From Pseudomonadota bacterium (GTDB lineage: Bacteria > Pseudomonadota > Gammaproteobacteria > Steroidobacterales > Woeseiaceae), in NCBI GenBank assembly GCA_027621915.1, contig JAQCAD010000006.1:40076-104075 (forward strand): DNA of 64,000 nucleotides. Direction: 5' to 3'. The translations under genes were made by a program, and so were the position numbers. Below the pieces are notes generated by a model, which saw only the letters and a program-made list of their open reading frames with translations, was not told the origin of the DNA and did not search any database. Below are positions 7,052-15,368 of the stretch, piece after piece. Each line of letters starts with the position of its first letter. The stretch's first letter is position 1.

Positions 7052-8965
7052 TTGGCAGCCCTGGCGCTACTTCCGTTACTCGGGTTTATCCTGCTCTGGC
7101 GCCGGGTCACTGGCTCACGCAGCTCATCTGCCGCACTGCATGCTGCGTCTGCTGTGCTCTTGATACTTTATGTTGGCGCACTGGCAGGCCATTTGTTTTT
7201 CGCATTGGTTTTGCTATTGACGTCCGGCACTTTGCTGGCGATGTATGAATTGGCCAGCCTGGTGCGCCATCGCAGGGCACTACCTGTTCCTGTCGGTATT
7301 CTGCTGATCCTGTGCGCAGTGTTTGCGCTGCTGCACTACGACGCTGCTTATTATTTGTATGACGAATATTCGCACTGGGGAATATTTCTAAAAGAACTGC
7401 TCGCCAACGATGCGCTATGGGGTAGCGAGAGCAACGCTCTGGTCCTTCGCTATCCGCCCGGCGCACCGCTTTGGCAGTACTTTTTTTTGCGCCTGACCGA
7501 ATCGTCCGAAGGTGGAGCCTACCTCGCCCAGTTTTGCCTTCTGATGCTCCCGCTCACAGTGCTGTGGCAGAATCTCAAATGGCGGCAACTGTGTTGGTTG
7601 CTGGCAATATTTGCCCTCGTTGCAGTGACACTATCGAATTTCGGTCACGGCTTTTCGAGCCTGTATGTCGATCATGTCCTGGCGACCTGGTTTGCGGGAA
7701 TTATTTTCGGATTTATGCTGGACTTGAAAGATCGAACGCCGCGACAGCTGTTGTCCTACCTGTTGCCGCTGACAACTTTGGTTCTGATCAAAGACTCGGG
7801 GCTGTATTTTGCCACGGCGGCAGTCAGTATCATGTCGTTGCTGGTATTTTGGAAAACCGCTTATGCGAGTAACGGGCGAAAAGTCAGAGAGGGCCTGATT
7901 GGCGCAGGCTCGTTCGCCCTCGTGTGCATCGCATCTGCAGGGCTGATCGTCGCCTCGTGGAATGCCAACAGGAATGCGGCGGGCATTCCACCATCGGCAT
8001 ACTCAACTGGCGGAATCATCTCGGGAATTACTTCCGGCAGCAGCAATCTTGGTGCTGATGATCAGGAAGAGCTCGGCAGAAGATTTCGAGACGTCGTTTT
8101 TCATCAGCAAATTAGCAAAGACAAAGTATTTACATCGTATAACGAGTTCAAGTACTACATCATGCCGGTGTTTACCGACCGATTCCGGCTGACGACAGCG
8201 TCGTTGATTTTATTGTTTGTGCTATGGCAAGCCATTGTACTTTACAAAATAGTCGATCGCGAGGAGCGCTGGCGATGGACGATAGTGGCGACGGGATGTG
8301 TTCTGAGTGCAATTGTTTATCTCTGCATACTTTTTCTCAGCTATCGATTCGCGTTCGACGACAAAGGCATTATATTGCCGTCATATCTTAGATACGCCCA
8401 TACTGCCCTGCTTCCCCTGGTCCTTCTTTTCTTCCTGCCGTTGCTACCGGGTTTTTCGCCTGGCCGGAAAAAGTTTCTTGAATTTTCCAATGACAGGAAA
8501 ATTGGTCTTTCGGGGACGGTATTCGCAGGGATTCTTGGCGCGCTGCTGGTCTTCGAAACTCCTTATTTGCTACCGCTTTACAAAAACCATGAAGCGCCCG
8601 CAGTTCGGTATCAGTTTTCGCCATTTATTGAAAGCGTTCGAAATGTCGTTGGCGATGCACGATTGTGGATCTACCTGCCGGTGCCAGACGCGGATGCCAT
8701 GCTCGGGCGTATTTTTCTGTATGAGCTGACACCCCTCCGGGCGGCGGTCGTAACTGATCTGGCTTTTCTGAACCAGGGACCCGGCGTGATGCAGGATGTG
8801 ATCGCGGAGTGGGACTACCTTTGGTTTCCGGTTCAGAATCCAATGTTCGATCAGAATTTAAGAGCCTTTTTTGGTGAGGATCTCAAAGACCGGGTATTTC
8901 GTATAGATCGAAGTGGCGCCACCGTGGATGTTGTCGCGCTGAGCGGCGTGTTTGATCAAATTTAA
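7052..8965 (+). CDS. Polytopic GT-C-like membrane protein, paralogue A of a tandem pair
   Basis: 637 residues, with about 12 hydrophobic helices and a short C-terminal soluble domain. I do not recognise a named family. Features that suggest a GT-C glycosyltransferase are YDEYSHWG (103-110, an acidic/His loop after an early helix), RYPPGAPLWQY (133-143), FGHG (197-200), YVDHVL (205-210) and LIKDSG (245-250). All are kept in the next gene, which is about 60% identical by eye over its whole length. The C-terminus has a DYLWFP block and ends with FFGEDLKDRVFRIDR. The start is a TTG 14 bases after the STT3-like gene, with only a weak AGAGA upstream. Likely role: addition of a sugar from a lipid carrier on the periplasmic side. 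Function is inferred from fold type and neighbours only. Confidence 0.7.
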   Translation: MAALALLPLLGFILLWRRVTGSRSSSAALHAASAVLLILYVGALAGHLFFALVLLLTSGTLLAMYELASLVRHRRALPVPVGILLILCAVFALLHYDAAYYLYDEYSHWGIFLKELLANDALWGSESNALVLRYPPGAPLWQYFFLRLTESSEGGAYLAQFCLLMLPLTVLWQNLKWRQLCWLLAIFALVAVTLSNFGHGFSSLYVDHVLATWFAGIIFGFMLDLKDRTPRQLLSYLLPLTTLVLIKDSGLYFATAAVSIMSLLVFWKTAYASNGRKVREGLIGAGSFALVCIASAGLIVASWNANRNAAGIPPSAYSTGGIISGITSGSSNLGADDQEELGRRFRDVVFHQQISKDKVFTSYNEFKYYIMPVFTDRFRLTTASLILLFVLWQAIVLYKIVDREERWRWTIVATGCVLSAIVYLCILFLSYRFAFDDKGIILPSYLRYAHTALLPLVLLFFLPLLPGFSPGRKKFLEFSNDRKIGLSGTVFAGILGALLVFETPYLLPLYKNHEAPAVRYQFSPFIESVRNVVGDARLWIYLPVPDADAMLGRIFLYELTPLRAAVVTDLAFLNQGPGVMQDVIAEWDYLWFPVQNPMFDQNLRAFFGEDLKDRVFRIDRSGATVDVVALSGVFDQI

Positions 8966-9049
8966 AGCGGGATCCCGTCGCGATATGTCGCCTCGGATTG
9001 GTGTCGCCCATACTTAGATCCTGACGCTGCTGATGAGGAGTATTAACAA

Positions 9050-10966
9050 TTGGCCCTGCTGATAATAATTCCGTTGCTTGGATATATTCTGATGTGGCGC
9101 CGAATTACGAGTTCGCGCAGCTCATCGGCGGCAATCCACGCATCGTCAGCCATCCTGGTCGCTCTCTATTTAGGCGCGCTGTGTGACGTATTGCGGCCGG
9201 TATCAGCGATCCTGCTGATTGCCGGCACGTTGCTCGCGCCTTATGAGGCCTCGCATTTGATGAGGCTAAAGGAGCCGTTGCCGGTCCCGCTCGGCGTTCT
9301 GGTGATTCTGTGTGTGCTGTTTAGCTGGTTCCACCACGATACGGTGTTGCGGTTTTACGACGAGTATTCCCATTGGGGCATCTACATTAAGGATTTGTTA
9401 AGCGCGGACAAATTATGGGGAGCGGATTCCAGCGCAATGCACTTGCGGTATCTTCCCGGCGCTCCGCTCTGGCAATATTTATTCCTCAGCTTCACTAAGT
9501 CGGGTGAAAGTGCTGCTTTCCTTGCACAGTTTTGCCTGCTCGTCTTGCCTCTCCTGGTCCTTTGGCAAAATATCAGATGGCAACAGGTATCCTGGATACT
9601 GGCAGTTTTTGCGCTCATTGCGCTTGTATTGTCCAATTTCGGTCACGGTTTCGTCAGCCTCTACGTCGATCACGTGCTGGGCGCGTGGTTTGCGGGGACG
9701 ATTTTCAGTTTTATGCTGGACGTTGAAGATCGGTCGCCGCGTCAGCTGTTATCTTACCTGCTGCCGATTATGACGCTGGTCTTGATCAAGGATTCCGGCT
9801 TGTATTTTGCGGTGGCCGCCATTGGAATTATGGCGGTCATGCTTTTCTGGCGAATTTCATTTATCGAAAACGGGAGGAACATCAGGAGTGGCCTGATTCG
9901 TGCGGGTTCATTGGCTACTGTCTTTGCCGTTTGCGCCGTATCAATCGCTACATCCTGGAATGCCAATAGAGACAACGAGGGAATATCGAGGTCGACCTAT
10001 TCATCCGGCGGCATTGTTTCCATCATTGCGTCGGGCAACAGCAGTCTCGACGAGGACGAGCGCGTGGAATTGAGACGCCGATTCAGCGATGTCGTCCTGC
10101 ACCATCAAATAAGCAAAAGCGAGGATTACAAATTATATAACGAGTTCACCACGCAGATGATGCATGTGTTCACGGACAAATTTCGATTGACGACTGCGTC
10201 TCTTATTTTGCTGTTTGCGCTCTGGCAAATTGTCGTCCTCTATAAATTGACCCATTCGGGAGAGCGCTGGCGCTGGGTTATCGGGGCCGTCGGCCTGACT
10301 CTGACCACAGTAGCCTATCTCGGTATATTGTTATTGAGCTATCAGTTTGCGTTCTACGAACGAGGAATTATTTTGCCGTCATATGTTCGTTACGCCCATT
10401 CTGCTTTATTGCCGATGGTAATTTTCGTTGTACTTCCATTGGTACCGGGTTTTCGACGATGCGAAAAGCAATCGATTTCTCTGCCAGGGGGCAAGCGGCT
10501 GGATCGGGGCGCAACGATTTTCGCCGTCATTCTTGGGGCCCTGTACGTGTTCGAAACGCCTTACCTCGCGCCGTTATACGAGAGTCGCGAGCCTCCGCCG
10601 TTGCGAGTGCAGTTTGACCCGCTTACTGACACGATGCGCGGCCTGGTCGGCGATGGACGCCTGTGGATTTACGTGCCGATACCCGACCCGATCGGCTTGG
10701 TGCGTCGCCTGTTGCTGTACCAGATGACCCCTGTACAGACGGAGGTTGTCGTTGATCCTGAATTTCTGCTGCAGGATCCCAGCGCATTTGAGGAAGTTTT
10801 CGCCAATTGGGATTACCTGTGGTTCCCAATTCCAGACCCGCTAACAGACGACCGGTTGAGATTCCTGTTCGGCGAGGACCTGAAAGATGGCGTGTTTCGA
10901 ATTGACCGAACTGACGGCGCGGTAAATATCGTGGCGCTGGATGGCGTGTTTGATCAGTCGCCTTAA
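9050..10966 (+). CDS. Polytopic GT-C-like membrane protein, paralogue B of a tandem pair
   Basis: 638 residues, a tandem duplicate of the preceding gene. Both proteins start with the same pattern (MA-L-hydrophobic-WRR-T-SRSSSAA) and share YDEYSHWG, the PGAPLWQY block, SNFGHGF, SLYVDHVL, RQLLSYLLP, LVLIKDSGLYFA and the C-terminal GEDLKD-VFRIDR. Differences are spread throughout, including loops near residues 300-360, so the copies have diverged and probably differ in donor or acceptor. The start is a TTG preceded by GATGAGGAG nine bases upstream, a good ribosome-binding site. The 84-base gap between copies holds a CGGGATCCCG palindrome (8968-8977). The stop lies inside a hairpin shared with the convergent lpxC stop. 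The exact enzymatic role is unknown. Confidence 0.7.
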   Translation: MALLIIIPLLGYILMWRRITSSRSSSAAIHASSAILVALYLGALCDVLRPVSAILLIAGTLLAPYEASHLMRLKEPLPVPLGVLVILCVLFSWFHHDTVLRFYDEYSHWGIYIKDLLSADKLWGADSSAMHLRYLPGAPLWQYLFLSFTKSGESAAFLAQFCLLVLPLLVLWQNIRWQQVSWILAVFALIALVLSNFGHGFVSLYVDHVLGAWFAGTIFSFMLDVEDRSPRQLLSYLLPIMTLVLIKDSGLYFAVAAIGIMAVMLFWRISFIENGRNIRSGLIRAGSLATVFAVCAVSIATSWNANRDNEGISRSTYSSGGIVSIIASGNSSLDEDERVELRRRFSDVVLHHQISKSEDYKLYNEFTTQMMHVFTDKFRLTTASLILLFALWQIVVLYKLTHSGERWRWVIGAVGLTLTTVAYLGILLLSYQFAFYERGIILPSYVRYAHSALLPMVIFVVLPLVPGFRRCEKQSISLPGGKRLDRGATIFAVILGALYVFETPYLAPLYESREPPPLRVQFDPLTDTMRGLVGDGRLWIYVPIPDPIGLVRRLLLYQMTPVQTEVVVDPEFLLQDPSAFEEVFANWDYLWFPIPDPLTDDRLRFLFGEDLKDGVFRIDRTDGAVNIVALDGVFDQSP

Positions 10967-10980
10967 CGCCTTCGGCGTTA
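10964..10980. terminator. Hairpin containing both convergent stop codons (glycan cluster / lpxC)
   Basis: TAACGCC-TTC-GGCGTTA is a perfect 7-bp stem. Its left TAA is the stop of the plus-strand gene and its right TTA is the lpxC stop on the other strand. There is no T-tract on either side, so termination strength is uncertain. Confidence 0.45.
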
Positions 10981-11886
10981 CGCGTAGGCAGGAGTTGCGT
11001 AGGAAATCGGTGCTTTTTTCGGATCACTGAATGTGACCTCTTCCCAAGCCGTTTTATCGGCCAGCAAAGCGCGCAACAATTTATTATTCAGGTCATGACC
11101 GGACTTATGCGCCGAAAATTCGCCGATCAGGCTGTGTCCTAACAGGTAGATGTCGCCAATAGCGTCGAGAATCTTGTGGATCACGAATTCGTTCGCGTAG
11201 CGCAGACCGTCTTCATTCAAAATGCGATAGTCATCGAGGACGATGGCATTGTCCATGCTGCCACCGAGCGTCAGATTTCTTTCCCGAAGCGTCTCTACAT
11301 CCCGAAGAAAACAGAATGTTCTGGCCCGACTGACTTCTTTCAAGAACGATGTTGAAGAAAAGTCGATTGATTCGTGCTGGCTCAGCTTGTTGAAAACGGG
11401 ATGGTTGAATGCGATACCAAAATTCACTTTGAAACCGTTGAATGGCGTGAATTCTGCCCATTTATCACCGTCTTCGACTCGCACCTTCTTTTTGATCCGG
11501 ACGAATTTTTTCGCAGCGTTTTGCTCCTGGATGCCGGCTGACTGCAACAAAAAAACGAATGGCCCGGCGCTCCCGTCCATAATCGGAACTTCAGGCGCCG
11601 ATAAATCGACGTTCAAATTATCTATGCCGAGGCCAGCGGCGGCTGACATCAGGTGTTCTACTGTCGCGACTTTGGCGCCTTTGTGAATCAGTGTCGTGCC
11701 CAGCATCGTTTCTCCGACCAAGCGTGCGTCGGCCGGAATATCAACAGGATCATCGAGGTCAACGCGACGAAACGTGATACCGGCGTTTTCCGCCGCGGGG
11801 CGCAGTGTCATGTAGACCTTCTCGCCGGTATGCAGACCGACCCCGGTTGCCCGGATGGCGGTTTTCAGAGTTCGTTGTCGAATCAC
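10978..11886 (-). CDS. lpxC: UDP-3-O-acyl-N-acetylglucosamine deacetylase LpxC
   Basis: 302 residues, the standard length. LpxC is the zinc deacetylase that commits UDP-acyl-GlcNAc to lipid A in the cytoplasm. The N-terminus [19 protein letters not shown] is diagnostic. Zinc and catalytic residues are visible in [12 protein letters not shown] and [10 protein letters not shown], and VPIMDGSA carries the usual substrate loop. It is the last gene of the dcw cluster, 218 bases after ftsZ, with its own promoter-like sequences in between. The start is GTG (11884-11886), preceded by TTTCTTAAATT with no Shine-Dalgarno. This is unusual and may mean weak initiation or a very short leader. Confidence 0.97.
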   Translation of the reverse strand: MIRQRTLKTAIRATGVGLHTGEKVYMTLRPAAENAGITFRRVDLDDPVDIPADARLVGETMLGTTLIHKGAKVATVEHLMSAAAGLGIDNLNVDLSAPEVPIMDGSAGPFVFLLQSAGIQEQNAAKKFVRIKKKVRVEDGDKWAEFTPFNGFKVNFGIAFNHPVFNKLSQHESIDFSSTSFLKEVSRARTFCFLRDVETLRERNLTLGGSMDNAIVLDDYRILNEDGLRYANEFVIHKILDAIGDIYLLGHSLIGEFSAHKSGHDLNNKLLRALLADKTAWEEVTFSDPKKAPISYATPAYA

Positions 11887-11901
11887 AATTTAAGAAACCA
11901 T

Positions 11902-11978
11902 ATTATATTCAATAACTTATTGGCGATGCCCGGGTGAAGTTCGCGAGAAATCCTATCATATTGATCGAAACTCACCAA
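11902..11978 (-). promoter_or_regulatory. Candidate lpxC promoters in the ftsZ-lpxC gap
   Basis: Minus strand: TTGGTG (11978-11973) and TAGGAT (11955-11950) are spaced by 17 bases. Nearer the gene, a perfect -10 TATAAT (11907-11902) has no good -35. Use of the latter would leave a leader of about nine bases before the GTG start. lpxC can also be reached by readthrough from ftsZ. Confidence 0.45.
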
Positions 11979-11998
11979 AGATCGCAAAGCCAGGAGTA

Positions 11999-12036
11999 TG
12001 GCCAGACAGGCAGAGTTTTCGCTACCTGCCTGGCCA
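11999..12036. terminator. Long hairpin between ftsZ and lpxC
   Basis: TGGCCAG-(A)-CAGGCAG pairs with CTACCTGC-CTGGCCA around a short AGTTTTCG loop, giving about 15 bp with a bulge. No T-tract follows on the minus strand. It may slow or process the dcw transcript after ftsZ rather than end it outright. Confidence 0.5.
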
Positions 12037-12104
12037 AAGCGGAGATCAGTGGCGCTTTTAGTGACCGCGACGAGTGAGTGAGGCGCGGCCAAAGCACCAT
12101 TCCC

Positions 12105-13250
12105 TCAGTCTGCCTGGCGCCGGAGGAATGCCGGGATGTCCAGCAATTCTTCATGAATACCGCCATCTTCCAAGCCGTCTCCAACGGCTCGCTTCCTTTG
12201 CACCGTAGGCTTGTCCAATTGTTGGTAGTTAGGCTCCGTTCCATTGGCAGGCGCACGTTTTACAACCCGGATTGGCGCGTTAAGTTGCGCCGCGTGTCTT
12301 CCGAGTCCGGTCGCGACGACGGTTACCCGAATCCGGTCTTCCATATCCGGGTCGATAACCGTACCAATTACAACCGTCGCATCATCAGCCGCGAATTCCT
12401 TGATCGTATTGCCAACTTCCTGGAACTCGCCAATAGAAAGATCCATACCTGCTGTAACGTTGACCAGGATGCCGTTTGCACCAGCGATATTGATATCTTC
12501 CAGCAAGGGACTGGAAATCGCCGCTTCCGCCGCTTCGCGCGCCCGATCCTCACCGGACGACGTTCCGGAACCCATCATCGCCATTCCCATTTCCGCCATC
12601 ACGGTTTTCACGTCCGCAAAGTCGACATTGATCAACCCGGGACGGGTAATCAGTTCAGCAATGCCCTGTACGGCGCCTTGCAGTACTTCGTTAGCGGCAC
12701 GAAATGCGTCCAGCAACGTGGTTTCTCCTCCGAGAACAGTCAACAGCTTTTCGTTCGGAATCGTTATCAAAGAATCGACGTATTTGCCGAGCTCGGCTAT
12801 GCCGTGTTCAGCAATCGCCATTCGTTTGCCACCTTCCATGATGAATGGTTTGGTAACCACGGCAACCGTCAGGATACCGAGCTCTTTGGCAACCTGGGCA
12901 ACAACCGGCGCAGCGCCGGTACCGGTTCCGCCGCCCATTCCGGCCGTAATAAAAAGCATGTCGGCACCTTCAATCACTTCCTTTATGCGGTCGCGATCTT
13001 CCATCCCCGCCTGTCTGCCAATATCCGGGTCGGCACCTGCACCAAGTCCCTTGGTAATATTGCAACCGATCTGCAACGCCGTTCGCACACGCGCACTGTT
13101 AAGTGCCTGCGCGTCCGTGTTGGCGCAAATAAAATCGACTCCTTCTATTCCTGATTTCACCATGTGGGCAACAGCATTGCCGCCACCACCGCCGACACCG
13201 ATCACCTTGATGACCGCGCTCTGGCTATGCGCATCCATTAGTTCAAACAT
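12105..13250 (-). CDS. ftsZ: Cell division GTPase FtsZ
   Basis: 381 residues, a normal gammaproteobacterial length. FtsZ is the tubulin homologue that forms the Z-ring. GTP-binding motifs are GVGGGGGNAVAHM near residue 20 and the tubulin signature GGGTGTGAAP near 105. The C-terminal peptide DIPAFLRRQAD is the binding site for FtsA and ZipA, joined by a variable linker from about residue 320. The ATG is preceded by GGAGG a few bases upstream. The gene lies 73 bases after ftsA, the only long gap among ftsQ, ftsA and ftsZ, and the gap contains a terminator-like hairpin. Confidence 0.98.
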   Translation of the reverse strand: MFELMDAHSQSAVIKVIGVGGGGGNAVAHMVKSGIEGVDFICANTDAQALNSARVRTALQIGCNITKGLGAGADPDIGRQAGMEDRDRIKEVIEGADMLFITAGMGGGTGTGAAPVVAQVAKELGILTVAVVTKPFIMEGGKRMAIAEHGIAELGKYVDSLITIPNEKLLTVLGGETTLLDAFRAANEVLQGAVQGIAELITRPGLINVDFADVKTVMAEMGMAMMGSGTSSGEDRAREAAEAAISSPLLEDINIAGANGILVNVTAGMDLSIGEFQEVGNTIKEFAADDATVVIGTVIDPDMEDRIRVTVVATGLGRHAAQLNAPIRVVKRAPANGTEPNYQQLDKPTVQRKRAVGDGLEDGGIHEELLDIPAFLRRQAD

Positions 13251-13291
13251 GTAAACCTCCGCTCTCGATATTGTTTTGCAATCTCACTCGT

Positions 13292-13316
13292 AAAAAACTG
13301 CCTCAGATTTCTGAAG
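13292..13316 (-). terminator. Terminator-like hairpin plus T-tract in the ftsA-ftsZ gap (possible attenuator)
   Basis: On the minus strand CTTCAG-AAAT-CTGAGG forms a 6-bp stem (one T-G pair), followed by CAG and TTTTTT. The layout is that of a weak intrinsic terminator between the ftsA stop and the ftsZ ribosome-binding site. Partial termination or processing would adjust the ftsA to ftsZ ratio. Seen in sequence; function inferred. Confidence 0.45.
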
Positions 13317-13323
13317 CACCCAC

Positions 13324-14562
13324 TCAAAACTGACCCCGGAACCAGGACTTCATTCGCCCCCACATATCGCCGATGCTGCCGCCCATCGGTGTTGTTCGTC
13401 TTCCTTGCCGCGCGATCGACTCGCTGCCGAAGAGCAGCAGGCCGACTCCGGTGGCGTGAATTGGGTTTCGCACCACGTCAAGTAACCCCTCAACATACTG
13501 TGGTGAGCCCAGCCGGACCGGCATGTGAAATACTTCCTCCGCCAGTTCAACGGCACCCTCCATTTTCGCGCTACCGCCGGTGATTACGACACCGGCTGCA
13601 ATTAATTCCTCGAAACCGCTGCGACGAAGTTCGTCGCGCACAAGACCGAAGAGCTCTTCAAATCGCGGCTCGACAATTTCCGCAAGTGTCTGCCTGGCGA
13701 GCCGGCGGGGTGGCCGGTCACCCACACTCGGCACTTCGATCGTTTCGTCCGGATTGGCGAGCTGCGACAACGCACAGGCATACTTGATCTTGATTTCCTC
13801 CGCGTACTGAAGCGGTGTTCGCATGGACACGGCAATGTCATTAGTAACCTGATCGCCGGCTATCGGAATAACGGCTGTATGCTGAATCGCACCGCCGAGG
13901 AAAACTGCGATGTCAGTGGTGCCACCACCAATGTCGACCAAGCACGCGCCGAGCTCTTTTTCATCCTCAGTCAGTACCGAATAGCTGGATGCCAGTTGCT
14001 CGAGGACAATGTCGTCGACCTCGAGCCCACACCGCTGAATACACTTGACGATGTTTTGCGCTGCACTAACAGCACCTGTGACCATGTGTACCTTGGCTTC
14101 AAGGCGGACACCGGACATGCCGATCGGGTCGCGAATGCCTGCCTGATTGTCGATCAGGAACTCCTGCGGCAGGATGTGCAATATTTTCTGGTCAGCAGGA
14201 ATTGCCACCGCTCCGGCGGCGTCAATGACGCGATCGAGATCTCCCGCGCTCACTTCCTTATCGCGGATTGCAACGATGCCGTGAGAATTCAGACTGCGCA
14301 CGTGGCTACCGGCAATTCCGGCGAAAACCGAATTGATATCGCAACCAGCCATCAACTCTGCTTCCTCAACTGCCCGCTGAATCGAATGAACGGTAGATTC
14401 GATATTGACGACAACGCCTTTCTTGAGACCACGAGAAGGATGCGATCCGATGCCAATGACTTCGATAATACCGTCGTCACGAATCTCACCAACAATGGCC
14501 ACAACTTTCGACGTACCAATGTCGAGCCCGACAATCATTTTGTTGTCGCTCTTCCTATTCAC
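13324..14562 (-). CDS. ftsA: Cell division protein FtsA
   Basis: 412 residues. FtsA is the actin-like ATPase that anchors FtsZ to the membrane. The N-terminal phosphate-1 motif is VGLDIGTSKVVAIVGE, the inserted 1C domain follows, and the phosphate-2/adenosine motifs are VDIGGGTTDIAVF and AGVVITGGSA. The C-terminus GRMKSWFRGQF is the amphipathic membrane-targeting helix. The start is GTG with a GTGA overlap with the ftsQ stop, so translation is coupled. The gene sits in the dcw order ftsQ-ftsA-ftsZ. Confidence 0.98.
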   Translation of the reverse strand: MNRKSDNKMIVGLDIGTSKVVAIVGEIRDDGIIEVIGIGSHPSRGLKKGVVVNIESTVHSIQRAVEEAELMAGCDINSVFAGIAGSHVRSLNSHGIVAIRDKEVSAGDLDRVIDAAGAVAIPADQKILHILPQEFLIDNQAGIRDPIGMSGVRLEAKVHMVTGAVSAAQNIVKCIQRCGLEVDDIVLEQLASSYSVLTEDEKELGACLVDIGGGTTDIAVFLGGAIQHTAVIPIAGDQVTNDIAVSMRTPLQYAEEIKIKYACALSQLANPDETIEVPSVGDRPPRRLARQTLAEIVEPRFEELFGLVRDELRRSGFEELIAAGVVITGGSAKMEGAVELAEEVFHMPVRLGSPQYVEGLLDVVRNPIHATGVGLLLFGSESIARQGRRTTPMGGSIGDMWGRMKSWFRGQF

Positions 14563-15368
14563 AACCCTGCAACCATTCCAGCTTCACCTGATTGCGGTCC
14601 GGCAACCGGCGATCGCGATCCATTCTTCCAACCGATCGTGAAGCCATTGCTGTACCGCATGTCTACGAATTCAATTTCCGCCTCGCGGCTGGAAACAATA
14701 TTTGCCACAACGTCCAGAAAAAGCTGTGCCCGCGCGTCGACGTCACGGCGACCGAACCGGACATCCACACCGTTGCTGAGCTTCATTTCCCAGGCGCCGC
14801 GCGCGTCAAGGTCAACCTGGCGAAGATCGAGTCCGAAAGGAATCAACTTCTCGCGCATCATGAGATAACGCTGAGCGACGACTGACGATTGTCCTTCGGG
14901 GCCACTCAATCGAGGCAGTTCTGCAGGCACATGCCTTGCGTCTTTTACGAAAAGATCGCCTCGCGTATTGAGCAGGCCACTTTTCCCCCAGATGGCCGCT
15001 GGAACCTGTTCGGTCACGTTAATCATCAGCGTGCCTGGCCAGCGACGCGCGACATTGGCTTGTGCAACCCATTCGAGCTCAACGATTCGACTCTGAATCG
15101 TTTTCAGATTTGCGCTGAAAAAACCAGTCCCTAGCTCTTCGCTGATTGCCTCTTCGATCTGCAACGCGCTGACGCGCTGGAACGAACCTTCGATTGTTAT
15201 CGATGAAATCGGCTGGTCCAGAATCTCAACACTGAACTGATAACTAAGAAAAATAATCGCGCTGGCAAACAGAACGGCAGAAAGCCGCTTAAGCGGAAAC
15301 GAAGGAAAGCTAAGCTTGGGGATTTTTCTCTCCCTGCGGCGTTTTGCCTGTTTACGCGCCATTAGCAT
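14559..15368 (-). CDS. ftsQ: Cell division protein FtsQ
   Basis: 269 residues. FtsQ is a bitopic inner-membrane scaffold that recruits FtsB/FtsL and the septal synthases. It has a basic cytoplasmic tail (KQAKRRRERK), one membrane helix at about residues 28-46, a POTRA domain beginning SSITIEGSFQRVS, and a beta domain with RRWPGTLMINVTEQVPAAIW. Two starts are possible: ATG 15368 and ATG 15362. The second overlaps the ddlB stop as TAATG and begins MARKQAK. AAAGGGG lies 4 bases before the first and 10 before the second. The stop overlaps the ftsA GTG. Confidence 0.95.
   Translation of the reverse strand: MLMARKQAKRRRERKIPKLSFPSFPLKRLSAVLFASAIIFLSYQFSVEILDQPISSITIEGSFQRVSALQIEEAISEELGTGFFSANLKTIQSRIVELEWVAQANVARRWPGTLMINVTEQVPAAIWGKSGLLNTRGDLFVKDARHVPAELPRLSGPEGQSSVVAQRYLMMREKLIPFGLDLRQVDLDARGAWEMKLSNGVDVRFGRRDVDARAQLFLDVVANIVSSREAEIEFVDMRYSNGFTIGWKNGSRSPVAGPQSGEAGMVAGL

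Noticed and set aside
12078..13254. Long open frames (336 and 358 codons) antisense to ftsZ
   Set aside because: They lie wholly over the confidently assigned ftsZ, have no recognisable domain and low-complexity Ser/Thr/Pro or Arg/His composition typical of reverse-frame translations.
13879..14868. A 329-codon plus-strand frame over ftsA/ftsQ
   Set aside because: Antisense shadow of two overlapping, clearly conserved genes; no family features.
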